In this document: positions 1-9,500 of the stretch, in pieces | How the letters are laid out: every line of letters starts with the position of its first letter | How positions within the stretch are numbered: the first letter of the stretch is position 1 | From: Clostridia bacterium | Lineage (GTDB): Bacteria > Bacillota > DSM-521 > Neomoorellales > Neomoorellaceae | Length of the DNA: 25,387 nucleotides | Direction: 5' to 3' | Assembly: GCA_030445875.1 (NCBI GenBank) | Contig: JASUSX010000002.1 | Location: 1 to 25,387, forward strand | Notes under the pieces: model-generated | Database searches by the model: none | What the model was told of the DNA's origin: nothing | What the model saw: only the letters and a program-made list of their open reading frames with translations | Position numbers and translations under genes: made by a program

Positions 1-1
1 T

Positions 2-1891
2 AGCCTGGCGGCCCGCGCCATAAGCGCTTGGCGCTGGTTGCGCCGGCCCGATTACCTGGCTAAAGTCCGGCTTGCCGATGACCTGGAGCTGGGTGGCGGG
101 GCGGTGACGGCCTACCGCCTGCTCCAGGAGGGCGGCTGCGGGGCAGAGGATTGCCGCGGGGCCGGCCGGAAGGAGGCTTCATCTACCCCCTGGCGCCGGG
201 GTGGCGTTCCCGGGGACTGGCAAGGGGCGGCCCTGGCGCATAGCCTGGCCGCCTGCGCCGGTTTCCAGGCCGGGGCGGCCACTCGTTACCCCCTGATCCC
301 CTCCTGGACCCCCTGGCGGGGGATAGCCATCCTCCTGGTCGTGTTTACGGGGCTGGCTTTAACCCCCAGCCCTTTGCGGCCCTACTGGGAGACGCGCCGG
401 GAGGAAAGGGCGGCCCTGGCGGCAGCGGCAGCGGCCGCGGAACGGCTGGTGGAACCCCTGGCCGGGTTGCACCGCGATGGCCGGCCCCTGTTGCCGGAAG
501 AATTGCAGCGGCGGCTGGATGACCTGGACCGGGCTATCAAGGAAACCAGGCAGCGGGAAGAGGCAGCCGCCCTTTTGCAGCAGGCCGGCCGCGACCTGGA
601 CCAGGTAGCTGCGGAACTAGCCCCGGCCGGCCAGGAAGCGGCACGGCTGGCGGCCCTCTGGCAGGAGCAGGCGGGGGCTGCCTGGCAGCAACTGGCGGCC
701 GCCCTGGCGCGGGGCGATGCCGCTGCCACGGAACGGGCGGCGGCGGAGCTGTGGTTAGAGCTGACCTCTTTGCCCCAGGAGTCACCGCAGGCCCGGGAGG
801 CGGCTTTGCGTTTCTGGCAGGCTGCCGAGGCTACCGGCCGGCCGGAACTGCGCCAGGCCCTGCGGGAAGCAGCCCGGACCTTGAGCAATCCCGGTAGCCA
901 GGAGGGCCGGGAGCAGGAGACGGATACCCGCCGGGGTGCCCCCGGCCAGGGTAAGGATGCCGGGAACGTTGATAAGCCTGCCGGCGAGAAAAACGGGCCG
1001 GGTAATGAGGGCGGTAGTGGTGCTAACAAGGAAACGGCGACCGGGCGTTCTTTAGCGGCCGCCCTGGCCGCCCTGGCCGCGACGGCCGGGGCCGGGACGC
1101 AAATGCTAGCCGCAGCCGCCGGCCTGGAGCAACTGGGCGCCGGTTTGCAGGCCGGCTACCCGGCAGCCATGCTGGCTGCCGGCGGTACGGGCACGGCGGC
1201 GGGGGGCGCCGGTGGTGGTAGCAGTGCGGGTGCGGCCGGGAGTACAGGCGCGATAGCCGGCGGGAACGCTGCTGGAGGAAGTAGCAATGGCACTGGAACG
1301 CCAGGCGGGGGGAGTCCCGGCAGCACGGGGGCTGCTGGCGGCCCGGCAGGAGCGGACGGGAGCAGTAGCCAGCCCGGCCAGGGTTATGCTGCCGGCGGCG
1401 GCCAGGGCTCTGTGGCCGGGCCGGGCGCGGGAAGTAATCCGGGTGCCGGGAACAATCCCGCCTCCGGCAGTAATAAGGGCCACGGCGGCCAGAGAGCAGG
1501 CGCCGGGGCTGGCGGTGCCGGCGCGGGCAGCGGCGTCGGCGGTGCAGGTAATAATATGGGGAACGGCAGTGGCTCCGGCGGTCAGGGCCGCGGTGGCGGC
1601 GCTGGTACTGGAGGCGGTGGCCTGGAAAGTATCTATGCCCCCTACCTTATCGGCGGCGAGGGACCGGCCAGCCAGGTACACGGCTTTTCCCGGGCCGGAG
1701 AGACGGGCCCGGAGGTCAACTTGCCCGGCGCACCGGTGGTGCGGGGCGCTGTACGGCCCTACGGGGAAATCTACCCGGCCTACGCAGCCCAGGCGCGGGA
1801 ATCTTTAAGCCGCTCCCCTTTGCCCCCGACCCTGGAAAACCTGGTCTGGCAGTACTTCAGCTCCATTGACCCGGGGAAAGGACAAAATTGA
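2..1891 (+). CDS. Hypothetical membrane protein of a MoxR cluster, 5' partial
   Basis: The reading frame is open to the left edge of the window, so the true start lies outside; a TTG at 38 is only an internal candidate. 629 residues are visible. In order they show a basic N-terminal part, one clear membrane helix (about residues 104-122), a long Ala/Glu/Gln/Arg-rich helical stretch likely to form coiled coil (about 130-300), a charged linker, a Gly/Ala/Ser-rich low-complexity region (about 393-540), and a non-repetitive C-terminal block with the pattern YAAQARESL and PPTLENLVWQYFSSIDP. From memory, similar tails ending in a 'VPP..E.LVR.YF.SL' motif occur in uncharacterised proteins encoded next to MoxR genes. 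The position before moxR and the other vWA genes supports membership of the same cluster. I do not recognise a catalytic domain. Function unknown; a scaffold or client-binding membrane protein is a guess. Confidence 0.7.
   Translation, partial: SLAARAISAWRWLRRPDYLAKVRLADDLELGGGAVTAYRLLQEGGCGAEDCRGAGRKEASSTPWRRGGVPGDWQGAALAHSLAACAGFQAGAATRYPLIPSWTPWRGIAILLVVFTGLALTPSPLRPYWETRREERAALAAAAAAAERLVEPLAGLHRDGRPLLPEELQRRLDDLDRAIKETRQREEAAALLQQAGRDLDQVAAELAPAGQEAARLAALWQEQAGAAWQQLAAALARGDAAATERAAAELWLELTSLPQESPQAREAALRFWQAAEATGRPELRQALREAARTLSNPGSQEGREQETDTRRGAPGQGKDAGNVDKPAGEKNGPGNEGGSGANKETATGRSLAAALAALAATAGAGTQMLAAAAGLEQLGAGLQAGYPAAMLAAGGTGTAAGGAGGGSSAGAAGSTGAIAGGNAAGGSSNGTGTPGGGSPGSTGAAGGPAGADGSSSQPGQGYAAGGGQGSVAGPGAGSNPGAGNNPASGSNKGHGGQRAGAGAGGAGAGSGVGGAGNNMGNGSGSGGQGRGGGAGTGGGGLESIYAPYLIGGEGPASQVHGFSRAGETGPEVNLPGAPVVRGAVRPYGEIYPAYAAQARESLSRSPLPPTLENLVWQYFSSIDPGKGQN
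1180..1620 (+). repeat. Gly/Ala/Ser-rich low-complexity coding tract
   Basis: Roughly 150 codons here encode almost only Gly, Ala, Ser, Asn, Thr and Pro in short irregular units such as GAGG, GAGS and GSGG. The units are not exact tandem repeats at the DNA level, so this is compositional low complexity rather than a satellite. The frame is kept throughout and the downstream C-terminal block is intact. Confidence 0.7.
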
Positions 1892-1896
1892 CGTCA

Positions 1897-1938
1897 TTAC
1901 CAAAATGTGCTCTAAAGCCCCAGGCTTTAGCCATGGGG
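1897..1938 (+). mobile_element. IS608-type (IS200/IS605) left-end-like hairpin, remnant
   Basis: Five bases after the TGA of the preceding gene lies TTAC (1897-1900), then a 13-base linker, AAAG (1914-1917), and an imperfect hairpin (1918-1938) with stem CCCCAGGC, loop TTTA, and return arm GCC, one unpaired A, TGGGG. In IS608, as I recall it, the left end has exactly this plan: a TTAC cleavage site, an AAAG guide at the 5' foot, and a hairpin of similar sequence with a bulged base. No transposase (TnpA) or TnpB gene and no matching right end with a TCAA cleavage site were found before moxR, so this would be a solo end, a MITE-like derivative or a decayed copy. There is no T-tract, so a simple terminator is less likely. 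Confidence 0.45.
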
Positions 1939-1980
1939 AGACTCGGTGATCTGGACCGGGCCCGGCCCGCTGTGGGCATG

Positions 1981-2015
1981 TAACCGGCCCTGGTGATATT
2001 GCCACGGCCCGGTTA
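1981..2015. repeat. Long imperfect inverted repeat upstream of moxR
   Basis: TAACCGG (1981-1987) pairs with CCGGTTA (2009-2015). The stem continues inward through CC and TGG/CCA with one bulge and one mismatch, leaving a loop of about eight bases. It sits about 100 bases before the moxR start and after the IS608-like hairpin. It could be part of the same decayed element or a leader structure for moxR. No T-tract follows. Confidence 0.4.
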
Positions 2016-2115
2016 TGGACCAGGGAATGGCAGGCAACCGAAAGATGAGCCTGAGCTGATCGGTAGCTGGGATGAAGTATTGCTGCTGCCATACTAAGTG
2101 ATGGGGAGTTTTAAG

Positions 2116-3129
2116 ATGGCGATTAATCCCGCGATCCAGGCCGGCAATGATGTAGACACCACCCTGGCGGGCATAGCGGCGCGCCTGGCCGAGATGACGG
2201 CGGCTATCGGCCAGGTCATCGTCGGCCAGGAAGAGGTCATCCACCAGGTGATTACCGCCCTCCTGGCCGGGGGGCATGTCCTCCTGGAGGGGGTGCCCGG
2301 CCTGGGCAAGACGGCCCTGGTGCGCGCCGTGGGCCGGGTAACGGGTTTGAGCTTCCGGCGGGTGCAGTTTACCCCGGATTTGATGCCGGCCGATATTACC
2401 GGTACCATGGTCTTTAAGGAAGGCAGCGGCCGGGAAGCCTTTCACTTTGAACCCGGCCCCATTTTTGCCAACATCGTCCTGGCCGACGAGATTAACCGGG
2501 CTACCCCTAAAACCCAGAGCGCCCTGCTGGAAGCCATGCAGGAGGGTACCGTCACTACCGGCGGGGTGAGCCGGTCTCTGCCGCGGCCCTTTTTTGTCCT
2601 GGCCACCCAGAACCCCCTGGAGATGGAGGGCACGTACCCCCTGCCGGAGGCGCAGCTGGACCGCTTTCTTTTCAAGGTCCTGGTGCCCATGCCGGGAGAA
2701 GGGGAACTGGCGGCCATCGCTGCCCTCACCACCGGGGCGGCGATCCCGGACGCGCCGCCAGTTCTAGAGCCGGGGGAGCTGGAGGCCTGGCAGCAACAGG
2801 TCCGCCGGGTGGTAGCGGTGGAGGACATGATCAACTACGCCGTACGCCTGGTCCTGGCCACCCGCCCGGAAAGCCCCGCCGCGCCGGAGATGGTCAGGCG
2901 TTTTGTCCGTTTTGGCGCCGGGCCGCGGGCCGTCCAGGCCCTGGTCCTGGGCGCCCGCGCCGAAGCCCTGCGGGCCGGGCGGCCCTACGCCGGCTACGAC
3001 GACGTGCGGCGGGTGGCCCGGCCGACCCTGCGCCACCGGGTGCTCCTCAACTACGAAGCCCTGGCGGAGGGGGTCAGCTGCGACATGATCGTGACGGCAG
3101 TCCTGGAAGATGTGACGGTGGGGAAATGA
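2116..3129 (+). CDS. MoxR-family AAA+ ATPase
   Basis: A 337-residue ATPase of the usual MoxR size. Walker A is GVPGLGKT (59-66), Walker B is IVLADE (120-125), the sensor-1 region contains LATQNP, and the C-terminal lid carries GAGPRAVQAL, close to the family's GASPRA motif. MoxR ATPases are thought to act as chaperones that insert cofactors or assemble complexes together with vWA-domain partners. I chose the ATG at 2116 because GGGGAG at 2103-2108 lies seven bases upstream. A GTG at 2098 and an ATG at 2101 are in frame but lack a ribosome site. The gene is followed by a DUF58 gene 53 bases on, the standard MoxR neighbour. The family call is secure; the client is unknown. Confidence 0.93.
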   Translation: MAINPAIQAGNDVDTTLAGIAARLAEMTAAIGQVIVGQEEVIHQVITALLAGGHVLLEGVPGLGKTALVRAVGRVTGLSFRRVQFTPDLMPADITGTMVFKEGSGREAFHFEPGPIFANIVLADEINRATPKTQSALLEAMQEGTVTTGGVSRSLPRPFFVLATQNPLEMEGTYPLPEAQLDRFLFKVLVPMPGEGELAAIAALTTGAAIPDAPPVLEPGELEAWQQQVRRVVAVEDMINYAVRLVLATRPESPAAPEMVRRFVRFGAGPRAVQALVLGARAEALRAGRPYAGYDDVRRVARPTLRHRVLLNYEALAEGVSCDMIVTAVLEDVTVGK

Positions 3130-3182
3130 ATATGGGGGAGTCGTTTGGCAGATGAAGATAAACTCTGGGGAGGATTTGTTAA

Positions 3183-4121
3183 ATGCCAGCTGTAGAACAG
3201 GTTACTCCTTCCCTGCTATCCCGGATGGAACACTATCGCCTGTCCTCCCGCCGGGCGGCCCTGGCGCCGGGTGGCGGTCCCCGGCGTTCCCGCCTTAAGG
3301 GTGGGGCGGTGGAGTTCGCCGATTACCGCGAATACACGCCGGGCGACGAGCCGCGGCGGGTGGACTGGAAGGCCTATGCCCGCCTGCGGCGCCTTTATGT
3401 CAAGGAGTTCCTGGACGAGCGGGAGGACAGCGTTCTCTTTCTAATCGATACCAGTGCTTCCATGGATTTCGGCACGGTGGACCACAAGGGGCGGTTCGCC
3501 CTGCAACTGGCGGCCGGGCTGGGGTGCAGCGCCCTGGCCGGCCAGGAGAGCCTGGCGGTGGCTGTCGCCCCGGACACAGGCCGGGAGGGGGAACGGGCCC
3601 GGGTGTTGCGGCCTTTAAGGGGGCGCCAGGCCCTGCCGCGGCTGCTGACGTTCCTGGCCGGGCTTTCTTTTGCCGGCCAGGCCGACCTGGCGGCCAGCCT
3701 GCAGGTGGCCCTGCAGTTACTACCCCGGGTACGGCGCCTGTACGTCTTTTCCGATTTCCTCTGCCCGGAGGGGTGCGAGCCCCTGCTCCAGCGGGCGACC
3801 GCCGCTGGCCTGGAGGTTTACCTCCTGCACATCCTGGCGCCATCGGAACTGAACCCCGCCATGGAGGGCGACCTGGCCTTTATCGACGCCGAAACGGGGG
3901 CGCGGGTGGAAGTAACCATTACCCCGGCGGTGCTGGCTACCTACCGGCGGCGCCTGGAGGATTACTTTGCTTTTCTGGACGCCAGTTGCCACCGCCGCGG
4001 CGCCCGGCGGGTGCTCCTGGAGAGCGGCGCCGGGGCAGCAACGGCCCTGCAGCAGACCCTGGTCCGGGCAGGTCTTTTACTTCTCCGCGGTTACATAGGG
4101 CGGCGAAGGTACCCCTTCTGA
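3183..4121 (+). CDS. DUF58 / vWA-like domain protein
   Basis: 312 residues. The diagnostic DUF58 signature is present: FADYREYTPGDE followed by RRVDWKAYAR (about residues 45-67). Next comes a vWA fold starting LFLIDTSASMDF with a metal-ion-dependent adhesion motif D-x-S-x-S at 89-93. There is no obvious signal peptide or membrane helix, so it is probably cytoplasmic. DUF58 proteins are almost always encoded just after moxR and are taken to be adaptors or substrates of the ATPase. The ATG at 3183 has GGGGAGG (3167-3173) nine bases upstream. After this gene the cluster breaks for about 350 bases before the next vWA gene. Confidence 0.9.
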   Translation: MPAVEQVTPSLLSRMEHYRLSSRRAALAPGGGPRRSRLKGGAVEFADYREYTPGDEPRRVDWKAYARLRRLYVKEFLDEREDSVLFLIDTSASMDFGTVDHKGRFALQLAAGLGCSALAGQESLAVAVAPDTGREGERARVLRPLRGRQALPRLLTFLAGLSFAGQADLAASLQVALQLLPRVRRLYVFSDFLCPEGCEPLLQRATAAGLEVYLLHILAPSELNPAMEGDLAFIDAETGARVEVTITPAVLATYRRRLEDYFAFLDASCHRRGARRVLLESGAGAATALQQTLVRAGLLLLRGYIGRRRYPF

Positions 4122-4165
4122 TGGCGGTTACCTGGAGTTTCTTTTTTTCCCGCGATTAGATAGGG

Positions 4166-4225
4166 GCCGGAATTGCCGGCTTTAAAAGGCCCGCCTTAAA
4201 ACAGTATTGTTACGGGCCGGCCTTT
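4166..4225 (+). terminator. Tandem stem-loops after the DUF58 gene, possible terminator
   Basis: GCCGG (4166-4170) and CCGGC (4176-4180) form a short hairpin with loop AATTG, followed by TTT. Directly after it, AAAGGCCCG (4185-4193) can pair with CGGG (4213-4216) and CCTTT (4221-4225), leaving a four-base bulge. The T-runs are short, so termination may be partial. Placed 45 bases after the DUF58 stop, it could separate moxR-DUF58 from the downstream vWA genes. Confidence 0.4.
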
Positions 4226-4470
4226 ATCTCGTCTGCACCAAAGTTCTTGCGAAGCGCCTGGCACTCAACCCGTTGGACAGTTGACTCTTCGCGAACAAAA
4301 CCCTGGCGAGTTAATGCTGGGTTAGCTCCGATTTTGGGCAGGATTTCCGGCTGTAGCCAACCGCCGCGGGTAGCTCATCTCATTTTCTCCCGTTCGCTGG
4401 CGGCGGTGTGCCGCCATGAGGGACTCCTTCCAGGAAAGGTCCTTGAGGTTTATCTGTGGAGGTCAACCTT
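4226..4470 (+). other. Structured non-coding gap before the BatA-like gene
   Basis: No convincing gene lies here. The stretch has several complementary segments: GTTCTTGCGAAG (4243-4254) with CTTCGCGAAC (4287-4296), a ten-pair stem with a two-base bulge; inside it TCAAC (4265-4269) with GTTGA (4280-4284); then AACCC (4299-4303) with GGGTT (4319-4323); and TGGCGG (4398-4403) with CCGCCA (4411-4416). The last segment is the ribosome site of the downstream gene. This could be a structured leader RNA controlling the vWA genes or a decayed element. It matches no riboswitch class I recognise. Confidence 0.35.
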
Positions 4471-6519
4471 TTGTCCTTTAACCACCCCCAGATGCTCTGG
4501 CTGGGCCTGACCCTGCCGGCCATCCTCGCCCTTTATATCCTGCGCCAGCGCCGCCGGGAAAGCCGGGTGCCCAGCACCTTCTTCTGGCAACAGGCCACGG
4601 CCGAACTGAGCGCCAACCGGCCCTGGCGGCGGCTGCAGCCCCGCCTGATCCTCTGGTTCCAGCTTCTGGCAGCAGCTGCAGTCACCCTGGCGGCCGCCGG
4701 GCCGGTCTGGCACTACGGCGGCTCCCCGCAAGAAACCATTGTCCTCCTGGACGCTTCGGCCAGTATGCAGGCCACCGATGTGGCGCCCAGCCGCTTCCAG
4801 GCGGCCTGCCAGCTTATTGAAGAAGAAGCCCGCAATCTTAAGCCCGGCTCGGCTATGACCGTCATTGCTTTCGGCCGCCAGCCACAGGTAGTGATACGGG
4901 AGGCCGGGAACGCCGCTGCCATGGCTCAGGCCCTGGCCGGCTTAAAGCCCGGCGCCGGGGGAGGGGACCTGGCTGCGGCCCTTTCCCTGGCCACAGCCCT
5001 GGCCCGGGAAAAAGGGGCGGCTCGCTTCTTCCTGGTAAGCGACGGGGGCGTGACCCTACCGGCGGACGCCCCACCCCTGGAATTCCGGCCTGTAGGCCGG
5101 GAAGGCGGCAATGTCGCCCTGGCTGGTCTGACTTTAAGGCCAGTAGCCGGCGGCCAGGCCGCCCAGGTGGCCGTCAAAAACCATGGGTCTAGCCCGGTAT
5201 CCGGCCAGGTCCACCTTACCGCCGGGAGCGAATCCTGCGGTAGCCGGACCTTTCACCTGGAGCCGGGGGGTACGGCCTATTTGCTCTGGGAGCAGTTGCC
5301 GGCTGGCCGCCCGGTCAGGGCCGACCTCCAGGTGGACGACCCGGCGGCCGATTTCCTGGCCCTGGATAATATCGCCCTGGCCGTGCCAGTAGATAGCCGG
5401 GAGGCCCGGGCCCTCCTGGTCACGGAAGGGAACATCTTCCTGGAACGAGTGCTGGCCCTGGTGCCAGGGCTGAAGGTTTACCGGGTTACCCCTGATGCCT
5501 ACCGGCAGGTCCGCCAGGCAGCCTATACCTACGAGCTGACGGTTTTGGACGGGGTCAGCGGCGTGCCTCTGCCCCCCGGGGCCATCCTGTGGGTCAACCC
5601 GCCCGCGGGGGAGAACCTGGCCGGTGTGGCGGCCGGCCCGGAGTACCAACCCGGCGCCCTGGAGGCTGTACCCGGCAGCCCTCTGATGTCTTATGTTGAC
5701 CTGGCCGAGGTCCACCTGGCCCGGGCGCATGGAATTAAACTGGCCCCGGGCTGGCGGGCGGACATGGTGGCCGGTGACCAGCCCCTGCTGGCCCATGGGG
5801 AAAGCGGCGGCCGACGGCTGGCCCTGCTGGCCTTTGACCTCCATGCCTCCGACCTGCCCCTGCGGCCGGCCTACCCTGTCCTGATGCAAAACGTCATTAA
5901 CTGGCTTTTGCCCCCGGTGCTGGAGACGCCCCGTGTGGTTACCACCGGGGCCGAGGTCAAAGTGAGCCCTCTGCCCCTCGCGGAAAGGATAACCGTCACC
6001 GGGCCGGACGGCCGGGAAACGCTCCTGGCACCGCCCCTGCCCCCGGCGCCCTTTATACCGGAGATGCCGGGGTTCTACCGCATGATGCAGAGCTGGGGCG
6101 GGGGAGGTACCCAGGGGGAAAGGGGCCCGGCCGGCAAGGCTGATGCCAGAACGGGGACGGCGCCGCAGGAAGCCAGGCAGGGGATGGCGGCGACGGGGGC
6201 CGGCCGGCCCGGGGCGCCCGGGTCAGGATCGGAGGTACAAGTAACGGCCCTTTTTGCCGTCAACGGCTACCAGGCCGGTGAGGCTGCCATTGCCCCCCAT
6301 GAGCCCGTAGTAGCAGGTATCGAACCAAGGAAAACCGGGGCCGCCCCCGGTAAGGGGGAAACCCCGGCCCAAGGGGAGGCTACCACCGAGGTGGAAGCCC
6401 CTGGTACGGCCCCGGTGAAGACCGCGCCTGCCCGCGCCCGTAACCTGCGGGATCTTTTTACCTTCCTAGCCATAATCCTGGCCCTGCTGGAATGGAGGGT
6501 GGCCTGCCGTGGGTATTAG
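4471..6519 (+). CDS. BatA-like membrane protein with vWA domain
   Basis: With the TTG start at 4471 the protein has 682 residues and begins MSFNHPQMLWLGL, the typical BatA/aerotolerance N-terminus: a membrane helix, a basic RQRRR stretch, then RVPSTFFW. A second helix covers about residues 59-80. A vWA domain follows with its metal motif DASAS (94-98). A Gly/Pro/Ala-rich, collagen-like linker (about 540-650) precedes a last membrane helix near the C-terminus. GGAGGT at 4458-4463 sits seven bases before the TTG, whereas the GTG at 4456 has no ribosome site. The 3' end overlaps the next gene by 11 bases, implying coupled translation. BatA-type proteins partner MoxR ATPases at the membrane; the exact role here is unknown. 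Confidence 0.85.
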   Translation: MSFNHPQMLWLGLTLPAILALYILRQRRRESRVPSTFFWQQATAELSANRPWRRLQPRLILWFQLLAAAAVTLAAAGPVWHYGGSPQETIVLLDASASMQATDVAPSRFQAACQLIEEEARNLKPGSAMTVIAFGRQPQVVIREAGNAAAMAQALAGLKPGAGGGDLAAALSLATALAREKGAARFFLVSDGGVTLPADAPPLEFRPVGREGGNVALAGLTLRPVAGGQAAQVAVKNHGSSPVSGQVHLTAGSESCGSRTFHLEPGGTAYLLWEQLPAGRPVRADLQVDDPAADFLALDNIALAVPVDSREARALLVTEGNIFLERVLALVPGLKVYRVTPDAYRQVRQAAYTYELTVLDGVSGVPLPPGAILWVNPPAGENLAGVAAGPEYQPGALEAVPGSPLMSYVDLAEVHLARAHGIKLAPGWRADMVAGDQPLLAHGESGGRRLALLAFDLHASDLPLRPAYPVLMQNVINWLLPPVLETPRVVTTGAEVKVSPLPLAERITVTGPDGRETLLAPPLPPAPFIPEMPGFYRMMQSWGGGGTQGERGPAGKADARTGTAPQEARQGMAATGAGRPGAPGSGSEVQVTALFAVNGYQAGEAAIAPHEPVVAGIEPRKTGAAPGKGETPAQGEATTEVEAPGTAPVKTAPARARNLRDLFTFLAIILALLEWRVACRGY

Positions 6520-9500
6520 CTTTACCCGCCCTCTGTGGTGGCTGCTCCTTCCCGGCCTAGCCTTCCTCATCTGGTACTGGCGGCGGCCCTGGCTCCTCCA
6601 GGGGCGGGCCAGCGGCCGGGAAGCCTACCGGCGGGAAGGGCGGCGCCTGGCACTACGGTTACTGGTGGCTTTCCTCCTGGCGGCAGCCCTGGCCGGGCCA
6701 CGCTGGATCAGTACTGTCCACCACCAGGCCGTGGTCTTCGCCCTGGATGCATCGGCCAGCCTGGGGCCGGCGGTAGCCGCGGGCGAGGAGTGGCTGCGCC
6801 AGGCCCTGGCCGCTAGGCCGCCCCGTGACCTGGCCGGGGTATTGGTTTTCGGCGAAAAGGCCCTGGTGGAGGTGCCGGTGACGGCCAGCCCCACCTTTCG
6901 CCGTCTGGAGACGGCGCCCGGAAGCGCCGGCAGTAATATCGCCGCCGCCCTGCACCTGGCCCGGGGTCTGCTGCCGGCAGAAGCGCGGCCGCGGGTGGTC
7001 CTCCTTTCCGATGGCCGCGATACCAGCAATGAGGCAGTTACAGCTGCCCGCCAGCTGGCCCAGGCCGGTATTCGCGTCGATATTGTCCCGGCGGGCCGGC
7101 CCGGTGAGGACGACCTGCGCCTGGAAGGCCTGGAACTGCCGGTCCGGGCCTACCCCGGGGAAAAGAACACCCTGGAGCTCGTCGTGACGGCCAGCCAGGC
7201 GGTGACAGCCACCCTGGTAATCGAGCGGGACGGGGAACTGGTGGCTAGCCGGGAAGTTGCTTTGCAGGCCGGGCCGAACCGCCTGGCCTTTCCCTTGGAA
7301 GCCGGCCCGGCCGGGTTGCACCGTTACCGGGTGCGGTTGGCGAGCTTGAACGGCGATACTATCATCGCCAACAACGAGGCCGGCGCCATCCAGGAGGTCC
7401 TGGGACCCCCACGGGTGCTCCTGGTGGCCGCTGATAACCGGGAAGCAGTACCCCTGCGGGAAGCCCTGCGGGCAACAGGCCAGGTGGAGGTAGAGATAGC
7501 GACCCCTGCCGGTGTGCCGGCCGATCTGGCCGGCTGGGCGCGCTACAGCGCCGTTTTCCTGGTGAACGTCCCGGCCTACGCCCTGGGCCAGAAATCCATG
7601 GAACAATTGGAGGCCTACGTCCGGGACGGCGGTGGCGGCCTGGTCATGACCGGCGGCCCCGACTCCTTCGGCCCCGGCGGCTATGCCGGCACCCCGGTGG
7701 AAAAAGCCCTGCCGGTGAAGATGGATATTGCCGGCCGGGGCGAGCAGCCTTCCCTGGGGCTGGTACTGGTTATCGATAAATCGGGTAGCATGGAGGGTTA
7801 CGCCGGCGGGGCCAGGAAGATCGACCTGGCCAAAGAGGCGGCTGCCAGGGCGGCTGCTATCCTCACGGACCGTGACCAGGTGGGCGTCGTCGCCTTTGAC
7901 AGCTTTCCCTGGTGGGCTGTGCCCCTGGCACCGGCCGGTGACCGGGAGGCCCTGGGCAGGCAGATTGGCAGCATCGACGCCGGTGGTGGCACCGAGATTT
8001 ACCCGGCCCTGGCCGCCGCCTATCAGGCCCTAGCGCCAGCCCCGGCCCGGGTCAAGCATATTATCCTCCTTACCGACGGCATGTCCGCCCGGGGCGGCCC
8101 CTACACGGAACTGACCCACACCCTGGCTGCCGCCGGGATTACCCTGACCACCGTAGCCGTGGGCGAGGACGCCGACGCCGGAATGCTCCAGGCCCTGGCC
8201 GAGCTGGGGCGAGGCCGCTTCTACGCCACCGCCGACGCGACGACTATCCCTTCCATTTTTACCCGGGAAACGGTCCTGGCCACCCGCAGCTACGCCGTCA
8301 ACGAACACTTCTATCCCCGGGCGGCAGCGCAGGGGCCTTTACTCACGGGCATCCAGGAGGTGCCGCCCCTGGACGGCTATATCACCGCCACGCCCAAACC
8401 CCTGGCGGAAGTAGATCTCCTTTCGCCCCGGGGCGACCCGGTCCTGGCGGCCTGGCAGTACGGCCTGGGTCGGGCGGTGGCCTGGACCCCGGATGTCGGC
8501 GGCCGCTGGAGCGGTAGCTGGCTGGCCAGCCCCGTTTTCCCCCGGCTGGCAGGCAACATCCTGTCCTGGCTTCTACCCCCGGAACGGCAGGGCGCCGTCC
8601 AGGTCACGGCCCGCTTTCAGGAGGACAGCGGCGACCGCCAGGTAATCATTGATGTCGACGATCCCGGCCAGTGGCAGCAGGTGCTTAACTACCAGGCCAG
8701 GGTGATGGCGCCCGGCGGGGAAACCATCGACGTAGCCCTCCAGCCTGCCGGCCCCGGCCGCTATACCGGCCGGCTGGCGGCGCGGGAAACGGGGGCGTAT
8801 GTGATCAATATTGTCCGCAGCAGCGCTGCAGCCGGTTCAGGGGCAGGGCTATCCGGGAGCCAGGGGGTTACTGCTGCCGGCGGCAACCAGGAAGCCGTCG
8901 ACTCCGCCAACCTGGTAGGTCGCACCGGGGTGGTCGTTCCCTACCCGGCTGAATACCGCTGCGCCGGGGTCGACCTGGGGGCCCTGCAGGCCATAGCCCG
9001 CGCCGGCGGTGGTACCATCCTCAGCCGCCCGGAAGAAGCCTTTGCTCCCAACCTGTCGCCGGTGAGGGCCAGCCGCACCATGGACTGGTTGCTACTACTC
9101 CTGACGGGTATCCTCTGGTTGCTGGATATCATCCAGCGGCGCCTGGTCTGGAGCCAGGAAGAAAAGGCGGAACTTCTGCAGGCCTGGCGGGCCGCCCTGG
9201 CTGGCGCCGGGCAGCACCTGCCTTGGCCCCGCTTCTTTGCCCGGGCCGGGACGGGCGGCCCTGCTGGCGATATCAGTTACTTAAAGGTTACATCTTGGGG
9301 CCGGGGGAGAAAGAAAAACCGGCAGGATAGGCTTAATGAAGAAGGAGAGGAGATAGCAGCCAGGAGGCCTGGTAAGGGTGCAGGAGTTGCAACCTTAAGA
9401 GGAACGGAGAAAACAATAAGCAGCAGCAAAGTGGTAGGGGCGGAGGTGGCAGGCCAGGAGAAAGGCCGGCCCGGGGAAATATGGACCGCTGACGGGGCGG

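Noticed and set aside
4259..4275. TGGCACT resembling a sigma-54 -24 element
   Set aside because: The required GC at -12 with the right spacing is missing (CCGT where TTGC is expected).
4247..4510. 87-codon plus-strand frame in the gap before the BatA-like gene
   Set aside because: No ribosome site, no family resemblance, and it runs into the start of the supported vWA gene in another frame.
6659..7606. 315-codon open frame on the minus strand inside the giant vWA gene
   Set aside because: It is antisense to a well-supported domain protein, has no ribosome site or recognisable domain, and long antisense frames are expected in DNA this GC-rich. The same holds for 5134-5889 and 382-1029 on the minus strand.
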